Assembly: GCA_018398575.1 (NCBI GenBank)
Contig: JAGTXZ010000014.1
Span: 1,736,001-1,800,000, forward strand
DNA length: 64,000 nt
Source: Ampelomyces quisqualis
Taxonomy: Eukaryota > Ascomycota > Dothideomycetes > Pleosporales > Phaeosphaeriaceae
Reading direction: 5' to 3'
This document shows positions 31,126 through 41,873 of this stretch, one piece after another. The notes below the pieces were generated by a model. That model was not told the origin of the DNA. It was given only the letters and a program-made list of their open reading frames with translations, and did no database searches. The position numbers and the translations under genes are program-made. How positions within the stretch are numbered: position 1 is the first letter of the stretch; each line of letters begins with the position of its first letter.

Positions 31126-32820
31126 CTAATTATGCTCCTCGCTAGACACGCTCTCAGTCGTCGAGATGTACTGGCTAACACCTGTGTACCTCCAACAATT
31201 GAAGTACGCCTTGGGTGTATCCTCTGGGCAATTCAACCCTTCACCAGCTCCATTGCAAGTCGCATAGACGCCGATGAGTGTACCAACAAACGATCCGGTA
31301 CCACCGCTCAGCTGAGCCGCAGATGCCTTCCCGATGTCGATTTTGCCCGCGTCGTCCGACGCAAGACTGACTGAAAACGCGTATTCCGAAGGATTGCGCA
31401 TTTCAATGCCGAGGCGGATCGGCTTCCCAGTCCAAGCTGTTGGCAGGGCAGTCTTTTTGTTTTGACTCTCGGTCGAGTTGAAGCGGAAGAAAAGGGTTTT
31501 GTTTTCGGAGACGACACCCAGCTGGATGTTCGCATATTGCGTGAGGAAAGCAGTAATTCCAGCTTCTTGCTTCGCCCCGGTGGGAGTGAACGACAAATCT
31601 ACGCTGAAGCTGAATGTGCTATCCGTCTGGCGGCGTCCGATGAAAGAGATGGCTTTTGCAGCAGGTTCAGGTCCTCCTGGTGAGCCTGCGATGTTATTCC
31701 TCCCAAGAGCGACTTCTAACCCTTTGTCTGAGACGGCAAAAGCACTTCCTAGTGGCACGCGCCAGTATACCAGGTTTCGTGGAATTGCTGTACCTTCAGC
31801 GAAGTCGTACACATCGGGATCGTCGTTGAATGGCCCATCGCCCGGGATGTCGCGACTCGGTTCAGGCAATTCCCACCCGCTCATCTTGCCTCGCACAGGC
31901 TGCATGACAGGCCACTCACCAGTGTTCCACGTTACAGGGAACAATACCGTCTCGCGACCCATGGGGAAGTACGCGCCATTGCCGCCCCAGCGCGTCGCCA
32001 AAGCCATGCCCCACCATTCGCCATTGCCGTCCTGGAACAAATCGGCATGACCAACTGTTTGAAAGTACTCGTTCGTTCCACGGTTCGTCAGATGCGGGTT
32101 GTATGGGCTGGGCTCATAAGGTCCAGTGATTTTCCTGGCTCGCGCCATAGTAACAGCATGATCTTCGCCTGTTCCTCCCTCGGCAATCAAGAGGTAGTAC
32201 CAGCCATCTTTCTTGTAGATATGCGGACCTTCTGGCCAAACGCCTCCCGTGCCATTCCACAGCTGATGTATCGGGCCCATCTCGCCAGTATCAATGTTCA
32301 TCTCTTGAATGATAATCCCCTGGGTAGCCACATAGACCTTGCCATCGTCATCCCAGAACAAGTCAGGATCAATTTTCCCCGCGATAAATTTCACCGGGTC
32401 ACTCCATGCCTTGTCATCGAAGGGATCCGTGCTCTTGAACACGACTCCAGAAGGTTGGTTGGTCGTCGTGCCGAGGTATTCGCAAATCACGTAGAACACG
32501 CCTTCATGGTAACGGATGGTGGCGGCGTACATGCCCTGTTGCTGCTCAGGTGTCGCATAACTGTATCCTGGGAGTTGTGATTCGCGGTTCCATGCGTGGC
32601 TGATATGCTTGTAGTTGACCAAATCCTTTGATGCGTATATTGGCAGTCCAGGAAACGAGATAAACGTTGAAGTTACGCAGAAAAACGTTTCATTGACCGG
32701 CGTGCAAGATGGGTCGGAATGCCATCCTGGAACCACGGGGTTGTAATATGTCGAGTTCTCTGCTCGCACTGATGTGATCGAGGCGAGAGCTACTGGCAGC
32801 AAAGTCTTAAAGAACTTCAT
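31126..32820 (-). CDS. Secreted GH43 beta-xylosidase / alpha-L-arabinofuranosidase
   Basis: Predicted extracellular glycosidase acting on xylan or arabinan side chains in plant cell walls. Single exon, 564 aa from MKFFKTLL; an ATG 21 bp upstream is also in frame, but the one chosen gives a clean signal peptide (MKFFKTLLPVALASITSVRA). The five-bladed propeller shows the GH43 catalytic acids: Asp36 in GWHSDPSC (base), Asp151 in KIDPDLFWDDDG (pKa modulator) and Glu197 in WPEGPHIYK (acid). The C-terminal 190 residues (from about 375) are a beta-sandwich of GH43 C-terminal type (FIGRRQTDSTFSF onward). Several N-x-S/T sites suit secretion. The intact triad suggests activity; the substrate cannot be fixed from sequence alone. 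Confidence 0.92.
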   Translation of the reverse strand: MKFFKTLLPVALASITSVRAENSTYYNPVVPGWHSDPSCTPVNETFFCVTSTFISFPGLPIYASKDLVNYKHISHAWNRESQLPGYSYATPEQQQGMYAATIRYHEGVFYVICEYLGTTTNQPSGVVFKSTDPFDDKAWSDPVKFIAGKIDPDLFWDDDGKVYVATQGIIIQEMNIDTGEMGPIHQLWNGTGGVWPEGPHIYKKDGWYYLLIAEGGTGEDHAVTMARARKITGPYEPSPYNPHLTNRGTNEYFQTVGHADLFQDGNGEWWGMALATRWGGNGAYFPMGRETVLFPVTWNTGEWPVMQPVRGKMSGWELPEPSRDIPGDGPFNDDPDVYDFAEGTAIPRNLVYWRVPLGSAFAVSDKGLEVALGRNNIAGSPGGPEPAAKAISFIGRRQTDSTFSFSVDLSFTPTGAKQEAGITAFLTQYANIQLGVVSENKTLFFRFNSTESQNKKTALPTAWTGKPIRLGIEMRNPSEYAFSVSLASDDAGKIDIGKASAAQLSGGTGSFVGTLIGVYATCNGAGEGLNCPEDTPKAYFNCWRYTGVSQYISTTESVSSEEHN

Positions 32821-33777
32821 GACTGGTAGCGGTAAATTCAAATTGGATTACTTGTCCTTCACCCCTCGCTGAACGTACCCTGAGCATGTTTATACTGCTC
32901 TTCCCTGCCTAGATTTTCGAAGCAAAAAGACCGCGATCTACATTATCGCTCCCTGGAAGTCATATCGCGTATAGCAAAACGCCTCAGAGAAGGTCATCTC
33001 AGCAGCGAGCTACAGCCTAACCCCGCGTTGAACTAGACCATTACTGATCGATGGTCAGGTCGATCAAGCCTGGAACAGACGTGGTGCCTTGGATTGTCCC
33101 TAGTGTCAGCCACTTTAAGCGGTATTTAGCCAATTTGCTTCCGTGCTTGTATAGCTGACGGGATCATATATCTTCTGTAAGCACGCAACGGCAACGGAGC
33201 AGTGAATTTTCCGGATTCTGGGGATCTCGGTAGAACAGGTGCGGTGGAACATATTTTAGTACGCAGAGACCTTTCGTCAAGTAAAGAAACTTGACGCCAC
33301 TCAGCCACGAAAGCCGACCAAGAACTCCAATATCCGAATTTTGATTGGGATATCGTGCAGCACAATCAGGCGTCCAATGTGACGACCATGACACGAGATG
33401 TCGCTCGTCAAATCACCTCGCACACAGAAGAATGTGATGAGCGAATGTGGAGGTTGAACCTGTGGGTTTATCGTGAGATGAGTATGGGGAGGGGGGCTAT
33501 TGAGTGTATAGTGGCATGTTGAGACGAAGGGGAAGAGGAGAATTGACTCGATAGAAGAGGAACCAGTGATGATGGACTGTCTTGAGTAGCTTAAAAATGG
33601 CTAACAGGCCACATCTTGAATGGTATGCATGTTCGGTATCTAATGCACGCTGGTGCGGAGAGGACGAGTCAAGTAGCTGAACTAACACGAGTCATGCGCA
33701 ATTATTTTGTTGGTGACATCAACATCACACGAAGCTCTGCGGCGCGCAAATACGTCAAGCTTCGGCAACATCACACA
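32821..33777. promoter_or_regulatory. Divergent intergenic region between GH43 and COQ3
   Basis: 957 bp holding the promoters of both genes. Short open frames on the minus strand (33,126-33,394) show no motif. Carbon-catabolite sites would be expected near a GH43 gene, but I did not find a convincing cluster. Confidence 0.4.
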
Positions 33778-34692
33778 ATGAAGCCCTACTATCCAGCAAA
33801 AGCAGCGCGCTCAATACGAAAATGCGTCTCACAAACCTCGAGAAGCCCATCAATTCGAAGAACTACAGCACAACACATACCCTCGGCAACAACATCGCGA
33901 TGCTTCACCACCACACCCACTCGTAAACACAACCCCTCCACCAATCCCGGCACCGTCGACCCAAACGAAGTATCGCACTTCAGCGCCCTCGCATCAAGCT
34001 GGTGGGATCCCCACGGCCCCTCGCGCCTCCTGCACCTCATGAACCCCCTCCGCCACTCCTTCATCCACCAATGCCACTCCAGCTCCGCCAACACGGCGCA
34101 AAAACTGCGCTACCTGGACATTGGGTGCGGCGGGGGGATTTTTGCCGAAAGCGCCGCGCGGCTAGCCAGCACCAGTAGCGTGACGGCCATCGATCCGACA
34201 CCCGGCGTCCTCCAGATCGCAGAGGCCCACAAGAGGCGCGATCCAGCGCTCATGAAGGCGGGGAAACTGCGGTACTTGAATACGGCGATTGAAGACGTGG
34301 CGCGCCCACAGACAGCGGCGGAGGCGTACGATGTTGTTACGTTGTTTGAGGTCCTTGAACATGTTACTGCGCCGGGGCCGTTTCTTGAACACGTGCTCCC
34401 GCACGTCAGGCCGGGGGGTTGGTTGGTTCTTAGCACGATTGCGAGGACGTGGACGAGCTGGGTGGTTACGAATGTTGTGGCGGAGGATGTGTTGGGGATC
34501 GTGCCCAAGGGGACGCATGAGTGGAGCAAGTATGTTAATGAGCAGGAGCTGAGGAGCTGGTTTGCGAAGAAGGAGGGGTGGGGCAGTGTCAAGAGCTTGG
34601 GGGTCGTGTATGTGCCCGGGCTGGGCTGGAGGGAGGTTAGTGGCGGGGAGCAGTGGGGGAACTATTTCTTGGGGGTGAGGAGGGATGGGTGA
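33778..34692 (+). CDS. COQ3: Ubiquinone biosynthesis O-methyltransferase, mitochondrial (Coq3)
   Basis: Catalyses both O-methylations of ubiquinone synthesis in the mitochondrial matrix, using SAM. Single exon, 304 aa. The start MKPYYPAKAARSIRK gives an Arg/Ser/Thr-rich N-terminus without acids, a good mitochondrial presequence; in-frame ATGs upstream precede it without conservation. Family landmarks: HFSALASSWWDPHG entry motif, LRYLDIGCGGGIFAE (SAM motif I), VTAIDPT, DVVTLFEVLEHV, and LSTIARTWTSW with the GTHEW motif near the C-terminus. The length is normal. It reads toward the mL41 gene. Confidence 0.95.
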   Translation: MKPYYPAKAARSIRKCVSQTSRSPSIRRTTAQHIPSATTSRCFTTTPTRKHNPSTNPGTVDPNEVSHFSALASSWWDPHGPSRLLHLMNPLRHSFIHQCHSSSANTAQKLRYLDIGCGGGIFAESAARLASTSSVTAIDPTPGVLQIAEAHKRRDPALMKAGKLRYLNTAIEDVARPQTAAEAYDVVTLFEVLEHVTAPGPFLEHVLPHVRPGGWLVLSTIARTWTSWVVTNVVAEDVLGIVPKGTHEWSKYVNEQELRSWFAKKEGWGSVKSLGVVYVPGLGWREVSGGEQWGNYFLGVRRDG

Positions 34693-34893
34693 GGCGCGGT
34701 GTGGAGGGAGAGCGTGTTTGATACCCAGTCAGTGAGTGATGTACAGTGTTGTATCGATATATGAGACAGCACAGCCCTCGCCAATAATGGGGCCGTGTGT
34801 GTACACGCGTGATGGAGATGACTTTGCTTGTCATGTCCCGAAACGCCGCGCAATGCCAATCCGTCATGCGTGTTCATGCTACCCCCACCAAGG

Positions 34894-35346
34894 CTATGAC
34901 TTCCTCCCCGCCTTCTCCTCAAACGGCTCCGGCATATTCGTTCCCGTTGGGTAGGCATCGTTCTCTACCAAATCGTACCCACCCGACAACTTCCAGGCGT
35001 CGAGATAGTCCTTGCCCGTCAGTCTCTTGGGATGGGTCTCGAACCCTTCACCCGTCTGGTGCGTCTTTTCCATGTTTTCCGCAACAAAGGGTGTCAACTA
35101 GCACATACGTTAACCCTGCCACGCTGAGCCTGGCGTAGGGTATGGCCGTACCTCGCAGTTCTTCGTGCCCAAATCGGGATACACAAAGGTCCGGATCAGG
35201 CTCCAGTCGGGCGTGAAGTTGCCGTAGCGCGTGATCATGCCTAGTTTGCCGACTCGGTTGCCCTTGTAGTACTCCTTGCCGGCTTGTTTCGTCGAGAGCG
35301 GCAGCCGCCGGAGCATTTTCTGGAGGGAGGGCGTGGGCTTGAACAT
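34894..35346 (-). CDS. MRPL27: Mitochondrial ribosomal protein mL41 (MRPL27 family)
   Basis: Component of the mitochondrial large ribosomal subunit. Model: exons 35346-35152 and 35097-34894 with a 54-bp intron (GTACGG...TTAAC...CTAG), giving 132 aa. The N-terminus is basic (MFKPTPSLQKMLRRLP), as for a mitochondrial protein. The family core is STKQAGKEYYKGNRVGK, then RYGNFTPDWSLIRTFVYPDL, and the splice joins CE to LTPFVAENM, which matches yeast Mrpl27 (KLKPYVN-type continuation). It faces away from UTP14 with only 230 bp between start codons. Confidence 0.92.
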
Positions 35347-35576
35347 TGTGGCGGCTCGGCTCGATCGTGCGCCGGCGGCAGAAGGATGCGCAAGGCGAGT
35401 GAGGGCGGTGGCACGGCATGTCGAGGCGTGCTGGATTGCCGAGTCGCCGCGGGCGTCACGTGACGCTGGGCAGTGTGCCGCGGCTGGCAAAAATGTGCGC
35501 GACGCCAAGATTTCGACAAGTTTCAACCACCCGCCGCCGCTGCACGACTCCACGCTCTTCCACAATCCCCCCCAGA
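35347..35576. promoter_or_regulatory. Compact bidirectional promoter of mL41 and UTP14
   Basis: 230 bp, GC-rich, between divergent genes for a mitochondrial ribosomal protein and a cytosolic ribosome-assembly factor. Co-regulation with growth is an inference from this arrangement. Confidence 0.5.
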
Positions 35577-38528
35577 ATGCCGCCGAGAATCGCCCGCAGC
35601 TCGCTGCCGAGCAGTAGCCAGTCGGCGAAACCTCGACCGAACCCGCGCAATCCAAGGAAAGCGGCAAAGCGTGCCCTCAACGCCTTTTCCATCGCCCAGT
35701 ACGAGAACCCGGAGAAGGTCAACATCAGCCGCAACCGCCTCGGCGAAGTCGACCCGTCGTTCCAGCGCAAGCGAGCCCGCGACGATGCCGGCGGAGAGGA
35801 CGAGGAAGAACCGCAAGATGGCGAGCCGAAGAGGCGCAAGAGGAGAGGCGAAGATGGACAGTTCGACGAGGGAAGCGACTCGGAAGGCAACACATGGACA
35901 ATGGGGCATATAGACGTCGACGACGACGACGACGACGACGACATTGACTCGGACGAGGCCTTTGGCGAGAGCGACGAGGAGCGGTTTGAGGATTACACGT
36001 TCCGTGGCAGCTCGACGAACAAGAAGGGCAGGGCGAAGAAGCTGCCCAAGCAGCTGGAGACGGGCGACGAGCACGACGAGTTCGACATGGACGAGGGCGA
36101 CAGTGCGGACGGCGAGGAAGACGACGATGATTTGGGGGAAGATGCTATTGACCTTGCGACTGCGCTTGACCAGTACGAGGAAGATGAGGCAGAAGAACGC
36201 CGGGAGAAAGAGAAGAAGAAGAAGAAGAAGAAGAAAAAAGCGTCTGCATTTGACGAGAGCGACGAGCCGTCGTCGCCTAGCGAGGGCGAAGACGTTGGGG
36301 CAGACGGCGCGTCTGACCTCTCGTCATCGGATGAAGATGACGACGATGACCGACAAGCACAGCTGAACGATTTGATCTCGTCCCTGGCTACAGAAAGCGA
36401 AGAGAAGGGCAAGGGCAGAGGGGTAGAAGTGCATGAGTCTGCAGTACCAGATGAGTTTGGAGTGGCTAGGAAAGTCGACCTACTGAGCTTCAAGCCCAAG
36501 ATCGCCGATAACGAGAAGAAGCGGGCGTTGAAGCTCCTACAGGACGACAAGCCATCCAAGCGAACCGACATCGCCCGCAAGCTGGACGCTCCTCTACCCA
36601 AGCGACAACAAGATAAGCTCGATCGGGCTGCTGCCAACACCAAAGCCAATGAGACTCTCGAGCGCTGGACCGATACAATCAAGCGCAACCGCCGCGCTGA
36701 GAATCTCATGTTTCCACTGCAGAACAAAAGTGGTGGCGAGACTGTAGGCGAGACTCGCTTGCAGCCGACAACGACTTCAGCGCCCACGAACGAGCTTGAA
36801 AGTACCATTCAGGCGATTCTGCAGCAGAGCGGCCTCTCCAACGGAGCCGAGGACGAGGACAAGATCCGACGTGGCGAAGAACTGGAACTCAACAAGCGAC
36901 CTATCGAGGAAGTCATGAAAAATCGTGCCCAGCTACGATTGGCACGTGAACTTGCTTTCCGCGAAGAGATTCGTGCCAAGCGCATCAAGAAGATTAAGAG
37001 TAAAGCATACCGACGCGTGCATCGCAAGGAGCGTGAAAAGCTACTTGAGAAGGAGCGCAGTCAGCTCAAGGCTGATGGCGTCGACCTGTCAGAGGAAGAA
37101 CGCGAGCACAATGACCGTCGACGGGCTGAAGAACGCATGGGTGCCAAACATCGCGAGAGCAAGTGGGCTAAGGGCATCAAAGCTACTGGCCGAGCTGCTT
37201 GGGACCAGGATGCACTTGATGGCGTTACTGAGATGGCAAGGCGAAACGAGGAACTCCGTCGCCGCGTTGAGGGCAAGAATATTCGCGACCAAGGAGACGA
37301 TGCATCAGATGTGACAAGCGAGGAAGAGGAAAGTGATGACGATGGTGACGTGGACAATGCCGACCACGCAGCTCTACAGCGGTCACTAGGCAAGCTTAGG
37401 AACCCATTCTCGACTTCAACGGAGACTTCAAAGTTGGGGCAGATGGCTTTCATGCAAAGAGCCGAAGCTGCAAAGCGGGCGCAGAATGACGAAGATATCG
37501 AGCGTATTCGTCGCGAACTTGCAGGCGAGGACAGCATGAGTGACGAGGAGAGGGAAAATGCTACCAAGGTTGGACGCCGGAAGTACGGACCTGGCAAGGA
37601 GATGTCGCTTCCATTGCAGACAAATCGTAATGAGTTTGAGGAGCAGCCCGAGTCAGATGATGAGGCGCCGAGGATAGCGAGTGGTGAAGATGAGGAGTCT
37701 GCGACACACGGTGCAAGAACTTCTTCCAAATGTGGCGGGCCGGTTGCAAAGCGAAAGCAACGCTCAGCTACATCAAAAGCCATCAAAGCCGATGCTGATA
37801 CGTCAAATCCTTTCCTGACCAAGGCTAAGAAGGAGAAGAAGACATTGGAGGACATCCAAACTGCCGTTGACCTGAGCGCAGGCAAGCTGTCCAAGTCCAA
37901 ATCAGCCAAAGCCAATGCCCTTCCCCAAGAAACCACCATCGATGCCTTCCTCCAACAACGCATCACCGCCGCCGATGACGACGGTTGGGCCACAGTGCTA
38001 GGCGGTCAAGATGACGACCGGGAAGCAAACGACGAGCAAGACACCCTCGAAGACGAAGGCATCGACCTCAACCTCGTCCTCCGCAACCAAGCTCTAACCG
38101 CCAAAGGATTCGCGGGTGACAACGTCGCTGCCGACTTCTCCTCCGAGAAACTAGCCACCATCGCCGACGAAGAATCCACCTCCACAACCACGCACTTACC
38201 AGGCTGGGGTGCGTGGACCGGCTCCGGACCCGGCGGAAAGTCGAAAGGACATAAAACTGTAACCAAGAAAGCCGGTATTGACGCGAATAAGCGTAAAGAC
38301 AAGAAGCTCGATAGAGTGATTATCAACGAGAAGCGCCAGAAACCTACGACCAAGTACTTGGCTAGTCAATTGCCGTTTCCGTTTGAGAATAGGGAGCAGT
38401 ATGAGCGCAGTCTGAGGGTGCCCAAGGGCAAAGAATGGAGTACCAAGAGGACGTTTCAGGATACGACGAGGCCGCGGGTACTGGTTAAGCAGGGTGTTAT
38501 TGCACCGCTGCGGAAGCCGTTGGTGTAA
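35577..38528 (+). CDS. UTP14: U3 snoRNP / small-subunit processome protein Utp14
   Basis: Nucleolar factor of the 90S pre-ribosome that activates the Dhr1 helicase to release U3 snoRNA. Single exon, 983 aa, start at MPPRIARSSLPSS. The first 300 residues are acidic with Asp runs (from a GAC repeat at 35,917-35,942) and a Lys run (about residue 215). Conserved blocks follow: TDIARKLDAPLPKRQQDKLDR, ETLERWTDTIKRNRRAENL, and IRAKRIKKIKSKAYRRVHRK (the Utp14 signature), then HRESKWAKG. The C-terminus has LPGWGAWTGSGPG and the terminal KYLASQLPFPFENREQYERSL motif. Everything expected is present; length is within the fungal range. Confidence 0.96.
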   Translation: MPPRIARSSLPSSSQSAKPRPNPRNPRKAAKRALNAFSIAQYENPEKVNISRNRLGEVDPSFQRKRARDDAGGEDEEEPQDGEPKRRKRRGEDGQFDEGSDSEGNTWTMGHIDVDDDDDDDDIDSDEAFGESDEERFEDYTFRGSSTNKKGRAKKLPKQLETGDEHDEFDMDEGDSADGEEDDDDLGEDAIDLATALDQYEEDEAEERREKEKKKKKKKKKASAFDESDEPSSPSEGEDVGADGASDLSSSDEDDDDDRQAQLNDLISSLATESEEKGKGRGVEVHESAVPDEFGVARKVDLLSFKPKIADNEKKRALKLLQDDKPSKRTDIARKLDAPLPKRQQDKLDRAAANTKANETLERWTDTIKRNRRAENLMFPLQNKSGGETVGETRLQPTTTSAPTNELESTIQAILQQSGLSNGAEDEDKIRRGEELELNKRPIEEVMKNRAQLRLARELAFREEIRAKRIKKIKSKAYRRVHRKEREKLLEKERSQLKADGVDLSEEEREHNDRRRAEERMGAKHRESKWAKGIKATGRAAWDQDALDGVTEMARRNEELRRRVEGKNIRDQGDDASDVTSEEEESDDDGDVDNADHAALQRSLGKLRNPFSTSTETSKLGQMAFMQRAEAAKRAQNDEDIERIRRELAGEDSMSDEERENATKVGRRKYGPGKEMSLPLQTNRNEFEEQPESDDEAPRIASGEDEESATHGARTSSKCGGPVAKRKQRSATSKAIKADADTSNPFLTKAKKEKKTLEDIQTAVDLSAGKLSKSKSAKANALPQETTIDAFLQQRITAADDDGWATVLGGQDDDREANDEQDTLEDEGIDLNLVLRNQALTAKGFAGDNVAADFSSEKLATIADEESTSTTTHLPGWGAWTGSGPGGKSKGHKTVTKKAGIDANKRKDKKLDRVIINEKRQKPTTKYLASQLPFPFENREQYERSLRVPKGKEWSTKRTFQDTTRPRVLVKQGVIAPLRKPLV

Positions 38529-39184
38529 ACATACGGGTATAAATGTTGTTGACTTTGAAAATCTTAGGCACGAATGCAATATCGATTGTGCAAACCTCTC
38601 TTCAATGCTCAAATGCTATCACAATCGATTCTCCTGCGTTGGATTCAATCTTATGCAGTTGGCCACCAAGTACTGGGTCGTGGCTGTTGGACGAGTGCTG
38701 CTGAACTTGAAACCAAAGATTAATGCATCTGAACCCTAATGCTCGACGACGTGAATACTACGACTATCAGGAGAACTCCACCCCAGCGCACGCGTCATCA
38801 AAGATGTTGGTCGGTCAGTTGTGTAGCTCGAAGTGCTAGACCGCGGTAGTTCACCGTCGTGCCTGCCACCACTCCAAAGTGTTCACCGCGCATTGCGACC
38901 AAGCATCTCAGTGCTCCAGACGTACGCAACTCCCCGGACAATAAAGCCCGAGTACAATTTTGTAGCCGATGTGGTATGCAGTGATTGTGTTTGACCGCGC
39001 ATATCCGCAAACCAAAATGTCTCTCGCAAACCAATACCGCTCTTTCCCAGGCAGGTGTTTCAGCATCGCGATGGACGTTGTTAGAATACGAGAGTCGACA
39101 GGTAGCGAGCGCCGACTCACACTGCTGCTTTGTCCACTACGATCCTATTCGAATACCTGGGCAGCACCCTATCGATACACTCTT
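38529..39184. other. Intergenic region between UTP14 and GH81
   Basis: 3' flank of UTP14 and upstream region of the GH81 gene. No gene-like frame is recognised. Confidence 0.4.
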
Positions 39185-39360
39185 GAGTTCTTACCAGCTG
39201 TCCCTGACCTCATTTGCAGCGAATATACCTTATTGTTGATGCTGAGAGCTGCCTGAACCTCTTTACACTGTCGGGTTCTCATTGGCTGTTGCTGACCGCA
39301 TTTGCAGCGAGTATACCTTATTATTGATACCGAGAGCTGCCTAAACCTCTTTACACCATC
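39185..39360 (+). repeat. Two 88-bp tandem copies directly before the GH81 start codon
   Basis: 39185-39272 and 39273-39360 are diverged copies in tandem; shared blocks include CATTTGCAGCGA, TATACCTTATT and GAGAGCTGCCT, each exactly 88 bp apart. Each copy holds CTGACC followed about ten bases later by TTTGCAG, the layout of a branch site and 3' splice site. The second copy abuts the ATG at 39361. It could be a duplicated leader-intron end. Confidence 0.85.
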
Positions 39361-41873
39361 ATGGGACATTTGCACTCGAGACCCGCTTCCGCCTCCCTAA
39401 AGAGAACAAACTCGAACTGGAAAGAGGCATGGCTTCCAGCGCGCAAGCAAGACGCCACCGGTCCCATTGACTATCGCTCTGGTCCCAGTAAAGTCATTGA
39501 GATTCCGCCAGACAACATCTTTGTCCCGATTCAAGAGGACAACATCCTCCCTCAGATTCCCATAGGTCAACATCATCCCGTGCCTAGAAAAGGTATCGTA
39601 GACGCCGACACGAAACCGGTACATACGAACAAGTTCTATGCCAATGCCTTCCTCGGAGCACAGAACCAGCCAATCTGGGCGCATCCATACTCGATCTGGT
39701 GGGGTAAAGGTGTGGAAGAACCGAATGGACTGAAGACGGTGGGAATGTGTATTTGCCATGTCGAGGAGAGTGATTTGGAGTATGGACCTGGAGATCCTGC
39801 GAGCGTTAGTGAGCCCTCGAGGATACAGGAAGAGAACTGACAATCTCAAGGAGTATATCAATCCACGCAAGCAGTGTCTGATCCTGTCAGCTCGTGAACT
39901 CGACCAGCAGACTGTTCTCACTACCGATACACATCTCCCGTTCTCTGTCAACATAAATCTCAGCATACTGTCAACACAAGAACCGATGATGACGTTTCCA
40001 ATCGTACAAGGCATGAGTTTTGTTACGGCTGGATACAGGAATGCTATGCCGACTGTACAGACAGGTGGTACAGGCTTCATGGAATTCAGTGGACCGGTAA
40101 AGATAGGGAATTCGGTGAAGCACCGCGTGAGAGATATGGACGGCCGAGACTGGTTAATCTACATCAATCCAGTCCAAGAGGTGACCTACGACGCGACCAA
40201 GTTCTTCAAGATAGACACCAACACCATCATCGGCCCACCCTTCTTCAAAGGCACAATCCAAGTCTGCAAGAGTCCTCTAGGCCCCGAGACCGAAGCCCTC
40301 TACGACCGCGCCTGCGGGACCTTCGTCGTCGAAGCCAAGCTCACCGCCACCGTGAACGATACAAGAGGAACATATACATTCCACTACACCAAAATCGGCA
40401 CCTCACCACTCCTCATGTTCGCGCTCCCGCACCACATGCAATCCCTCGATCCAGCACTCACGAACCAAATCACTAAACTACACCTCCGCACCACAACAAA
40501 AGGCACAGCAACAGCCCTCTGGACAGACCAGCTCACGCTCACCGAACCCGCGCTCCCCACCTCAATGTCATTCGCTCCCTGGCTTCCTTCCACTCCACCA
40601 GCCCACAAAATTCGCTATCCCCCCGAAGTCCTCTCGTTCATCGCCGCCGTGGCAGAGCGCGACCTCCGCCGCTCCATGACCGACCCCATCCCCCAAGACA
40701 GTATCTACTACGCGGGCAAATCACTCGCCAAGTTTGCGACGATTGTATGGGTCGTGTCGGACGTGCTGTCCAACCCAAGCCTCGCCGCCGCGGGGCTGAG
40801 CAAACTCAAGCTCGAAATAAGCAGGTATGTGAGCAACGAGCAACTTCACCCCGTGTACTACGACGCCAGCTGGGGCGGCCTCGTGAGCTCCGCGGGCTTC
40901 GCCGATCCCGGCGCTGACTTTGGGAATACGTATTACAACGATCATCATTTTCACTATGGGTATTTCGTCTATGTCGCTGCAGTCATTGCGAGCTTGGAGC
41001 CCGAGTGGTTGGGTGCAGATGGAGGGGTAAACAGGGCGTGGACGAATATGCTGGTCAAAGATTTCGCGGAGAGCGCGTACGACGGGAGGGATTTTGTCTG
41101 GCAGCGGTGCTTTGATTGGTGGCATGGGCATTCGTGGGCAAAAGGGCTGTGGAGCTCAGGCGATGGGAAAGATCAGGAGAGTAGTTCCGAAGACGGCTTC
41201 GCTGCGTGGGCGATGAAGATGTGGGGGAAAGTCAGTGGCGACGCAGCCATGGAGAAACGAGGTACGTTGCGTTTTCCACCCGTCTGGAGGCTGAAGTTGA
41301 AATGTCAAATTGCAACTCATCAAACGTACAGGGAATTTAATCCTCGCGGTACAGGCCAGGAGCTTCAATCACTACTTCTACCTCGCGTCCAACAACTCCA
41401 TCCATCCACCCCGCTTCACACCCAATAAAGTCGCCGGCATCCTCTTTGAAAATAAAGTCCATTACACCAGTACGTCCCCCCCCCGTACCATGCCCATTCC
41501 ACATTCCACACTCTCCATGTTCAAACCCTAATCTCACTCCCCCGGTTCCCAAAAAGCTTACTTCGGCTCCTCCGCCCCCCTCATCCACGGCATCCACATG
41601 CTCCCCGTGTACCCGCCTTCAGCACTCCTGCGGGCCCGCCCCTGGGTCAAGGAAGAATGGGCCGCCTTCTTCTCCGGGGGCCGCGCCGACGTCGACGACG
41701 GGTGGCGCGGCGTCCTGCACGCTAATCTCGCGCTCGGCGACGCGAGGGCAAGTTATGCGTTTTTCCGTGACGGCGTGGACGGGTACTGGGACGAGCGGTG
41801 GATTGATGGCGGAGCGAGTCGGGCGTGGTATTTGGTTTGGGCGGCGGGGCTGAGTGAGTTGGGGAGACGGTGA
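39361..41873 (+). CDS. GH81 endo-1,3-beta-glucanase, apparently non-secreted
   Basis: Inverting glucanase that cuts beta-1,3-glucan of fungal walls. Model: exons 39361-39804, 39851-41261, 41332-41469 and 41557-41873 (introns 46, 70, 87 bp), giving 769 aa. Splices restore DPAS-EYINP, AMEKRG-NLILAVQARSFNHYF and VHYT-TYFGSSAPLIHGIHM. Family motifs: TNKFYANAFLG, QPIWAHPYSIWW, DASWGGLVSSAGF, NDHHFHYGYFVYVAA (Asp) and SGDGKDQESSSED (catalytic Glu region), then IHGIHMLPVYPPSALL. No signal peptide is seen at the chosen start, so it may act inside the cell (septum or autolysis role, as for cytosolic Eng2/Acf2-type enzymes), or a leader exon exists upstream. Introns 1 and 3 use AAG acceptors, which makes their exact ends less certain. 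Confidence 0.9.
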
